Assembly: GCA_023634235.1 (NCBI GenBank) | Contig: JAMKCF010000040.1 | Span: 62,001 to 126,000, forward strand | From: Pisaster brevispinus | Lineage: Eukaryota > Echinodermata > Asteroidea > Forcipulatida > Asteriidae | DNA: 64,000 nt | Direction of reading: 5' to 3' | Shown: in pieces, positions 63,613 to 64,000 of the stretch | How the letters are laid out: each line of letters starts with the position of its first letter | Position numbering within the stretch: position 1 is the stretch's first letter | Translations under genes and position numbers: made by a program | The notes under the pieces: model-generated | Seen by the model: only the letters and a program-made list of their open reading frames with translations | What the model was told of the DNA's origin: nothing | Databases searched by the model: none

Positions 63613-64000
63613 TCCCTGCATCCGAAAATTAGACTTTTACGGCCGTTGCGGGCAGGCTTCACACCGGAAAAGACCAGCAAGCGGGGACACTCCGAAAGCC
63701 CCCCAAAAAATTCAACTTGATTTTGCTGTAAAAAACCACAAATACAAAATAAGGAGGGTCACATCACCCCCAGGGCAATATCGAATCTGCACAATTTTAG
63801 TACCACTGTAAAGCCCGTTTCAAGGGCTCCCTCTCCCGTGAGTTTGGGGTCGCTGACGATTCTGTAGGCGAGGCGAGCGGCCTGGATGTTAGGCCTACCC
63901 CTAAGAAAAATTGAAAAAAAACAAAACAAAAAAAAACCCAGAAGCAAGGTCGTGCCGGCAGGGGTCATGGCCCAAAATAAAAGTGCGGTGAATTTGGGAA
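63613..64000. repeat. Partial B monomer at the window end
   Basis: A B monomer is cut after 388 bp, so the array continues to the right. Its A-tract is interrupted by two C. It carries the compound change CAAAAAATTCAAC also found in B 61032 and B 61892. Confidence 0.93.

Larger units (their letters stand above)
1..64000. repeat. Higher-order satellite array, A-B dimer of about 860 bp
   Basis: The window is filled head to tail by 149 monomers, all in the same orientation, of two alternating types, A (413 bp) and B (445-448 bp). I phased them on the start motif TCCCTGCATCC, which recurs throughout. No monomer is inverted and none is interrupted by a foreign insertion. Nearly all length change sits in the B A-tract; two A monomers (3442 and 36121) are 412 bp because one base is lost in the A-run near position 122. 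Neither array edge is present. Homogeneous, gene-free arrays of this scale are known as eukaryotic satellite DNA; the family name, chromosome location and species cannot be read from the sequence. Orientation is arbitrary, so no strand is given. Confidence 0.98.
41696..64000. repeat. Domain 8: long T-tail block to the window end
   Basis: Order and starts: A 41696, B 42109, A 42557, B 42970, A 43418, B 43831, A 44279, B 44692, B 45139, A 45585, B 45998, A 46446, B 46859, A 47306, B 47719, A 48166, B 48579, A 49026, A 49439, B 49852, A 50300, B 50713, A 51161, B 51574, A 52020, B 52433, A 52880, B 53293, A/B 53739, A 54186, A 54599, B 55012, A 55459, B 55872, A 56320, B 56733, A 57181, B 57594, A 58042, B 58455, A 58901, B 59314, A 59760, B 60173, A 60619, B 61032, A 61479, B 61892, A 62339, B 62752, A 63200, B 63613 (partial). 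Confidence 0.92.

Noticed and set aside
1..64000. CRISPR array
   Set aside because: Repeats are 413-448 bp and directly abutting, with no unique spacers.

Overview
The whole 64 kb window is one uninterrupted tandem satellite array. I see no protein-coding gene, rRNA, tRNA, transposon or unique flanking DNA in it, and the array runs past both ends. By its organisation (kilobase-scale higher-order repeat, near-uniform copies, poly(A) tract, no genes over 64 kb) it is nuclear heterochromatin of a eukaryote, either centromeric/pericentromeric or another satellite block. I do not recognise the repeat family and cannot name the organism. The repeat is not AT-rich: monomer 1 is 49.4% GC with 19 CpG (observed/expected 0.75 by hand count).

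The unit is a head-to-tail dimer of about 860 bp made of two related monomers. Type A is 413 bp, with almost no length variation. Type B is 445-448 bp and differs by a 22-25 nt A-tract followed by a 20-nt segment that A lacks. Positions 1-90 and 124-282 of the monomer are the same in A and B; the diagnostic differences fall at 91-123 and 283-394. I count 149 monomers, phased on the TCCCTGCATCC start; the last is cut by the window end.

Strict ABAB order is broken at a few places. Two B/A chimeras (7295, 38253) and one reciprocal A/B chimera (53739) all have their exchange inside the 159-bp A=B identical block. Doublets AA occur at 16341, 49026 and 54186, and BB at 14588, 34367 and 44692. Short mosaic patches occur at 36121, 40835 and 49852. 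A one-base marker in the A tail (C or T at monomer position 390) divides the array into eight domains: C 1-6881, T 6882-9014, C 9015-11596, T 11597-22774, C 22775-37839, T 37840-39974, C 39975-41695, T 41696-64000. The order C-T-C-T occurs twice. With several private variants in the same order, this shows that about 8 kb (6882-15479 and 37840-45584) is an internal duplication about 31 kb apart, differing by one dimer.

The domain 22775-34812 is the most uniform and is probably the youngest amplification. Taken together the window reads as a record of unequal exchange, local dimer duplication and gene conversion in a two-monomer higher-order satellite. The elements most worth testing are the conserved block, the periodic A-tract, and a degenerate CENP-B-box-like site in the shared 5' segment.
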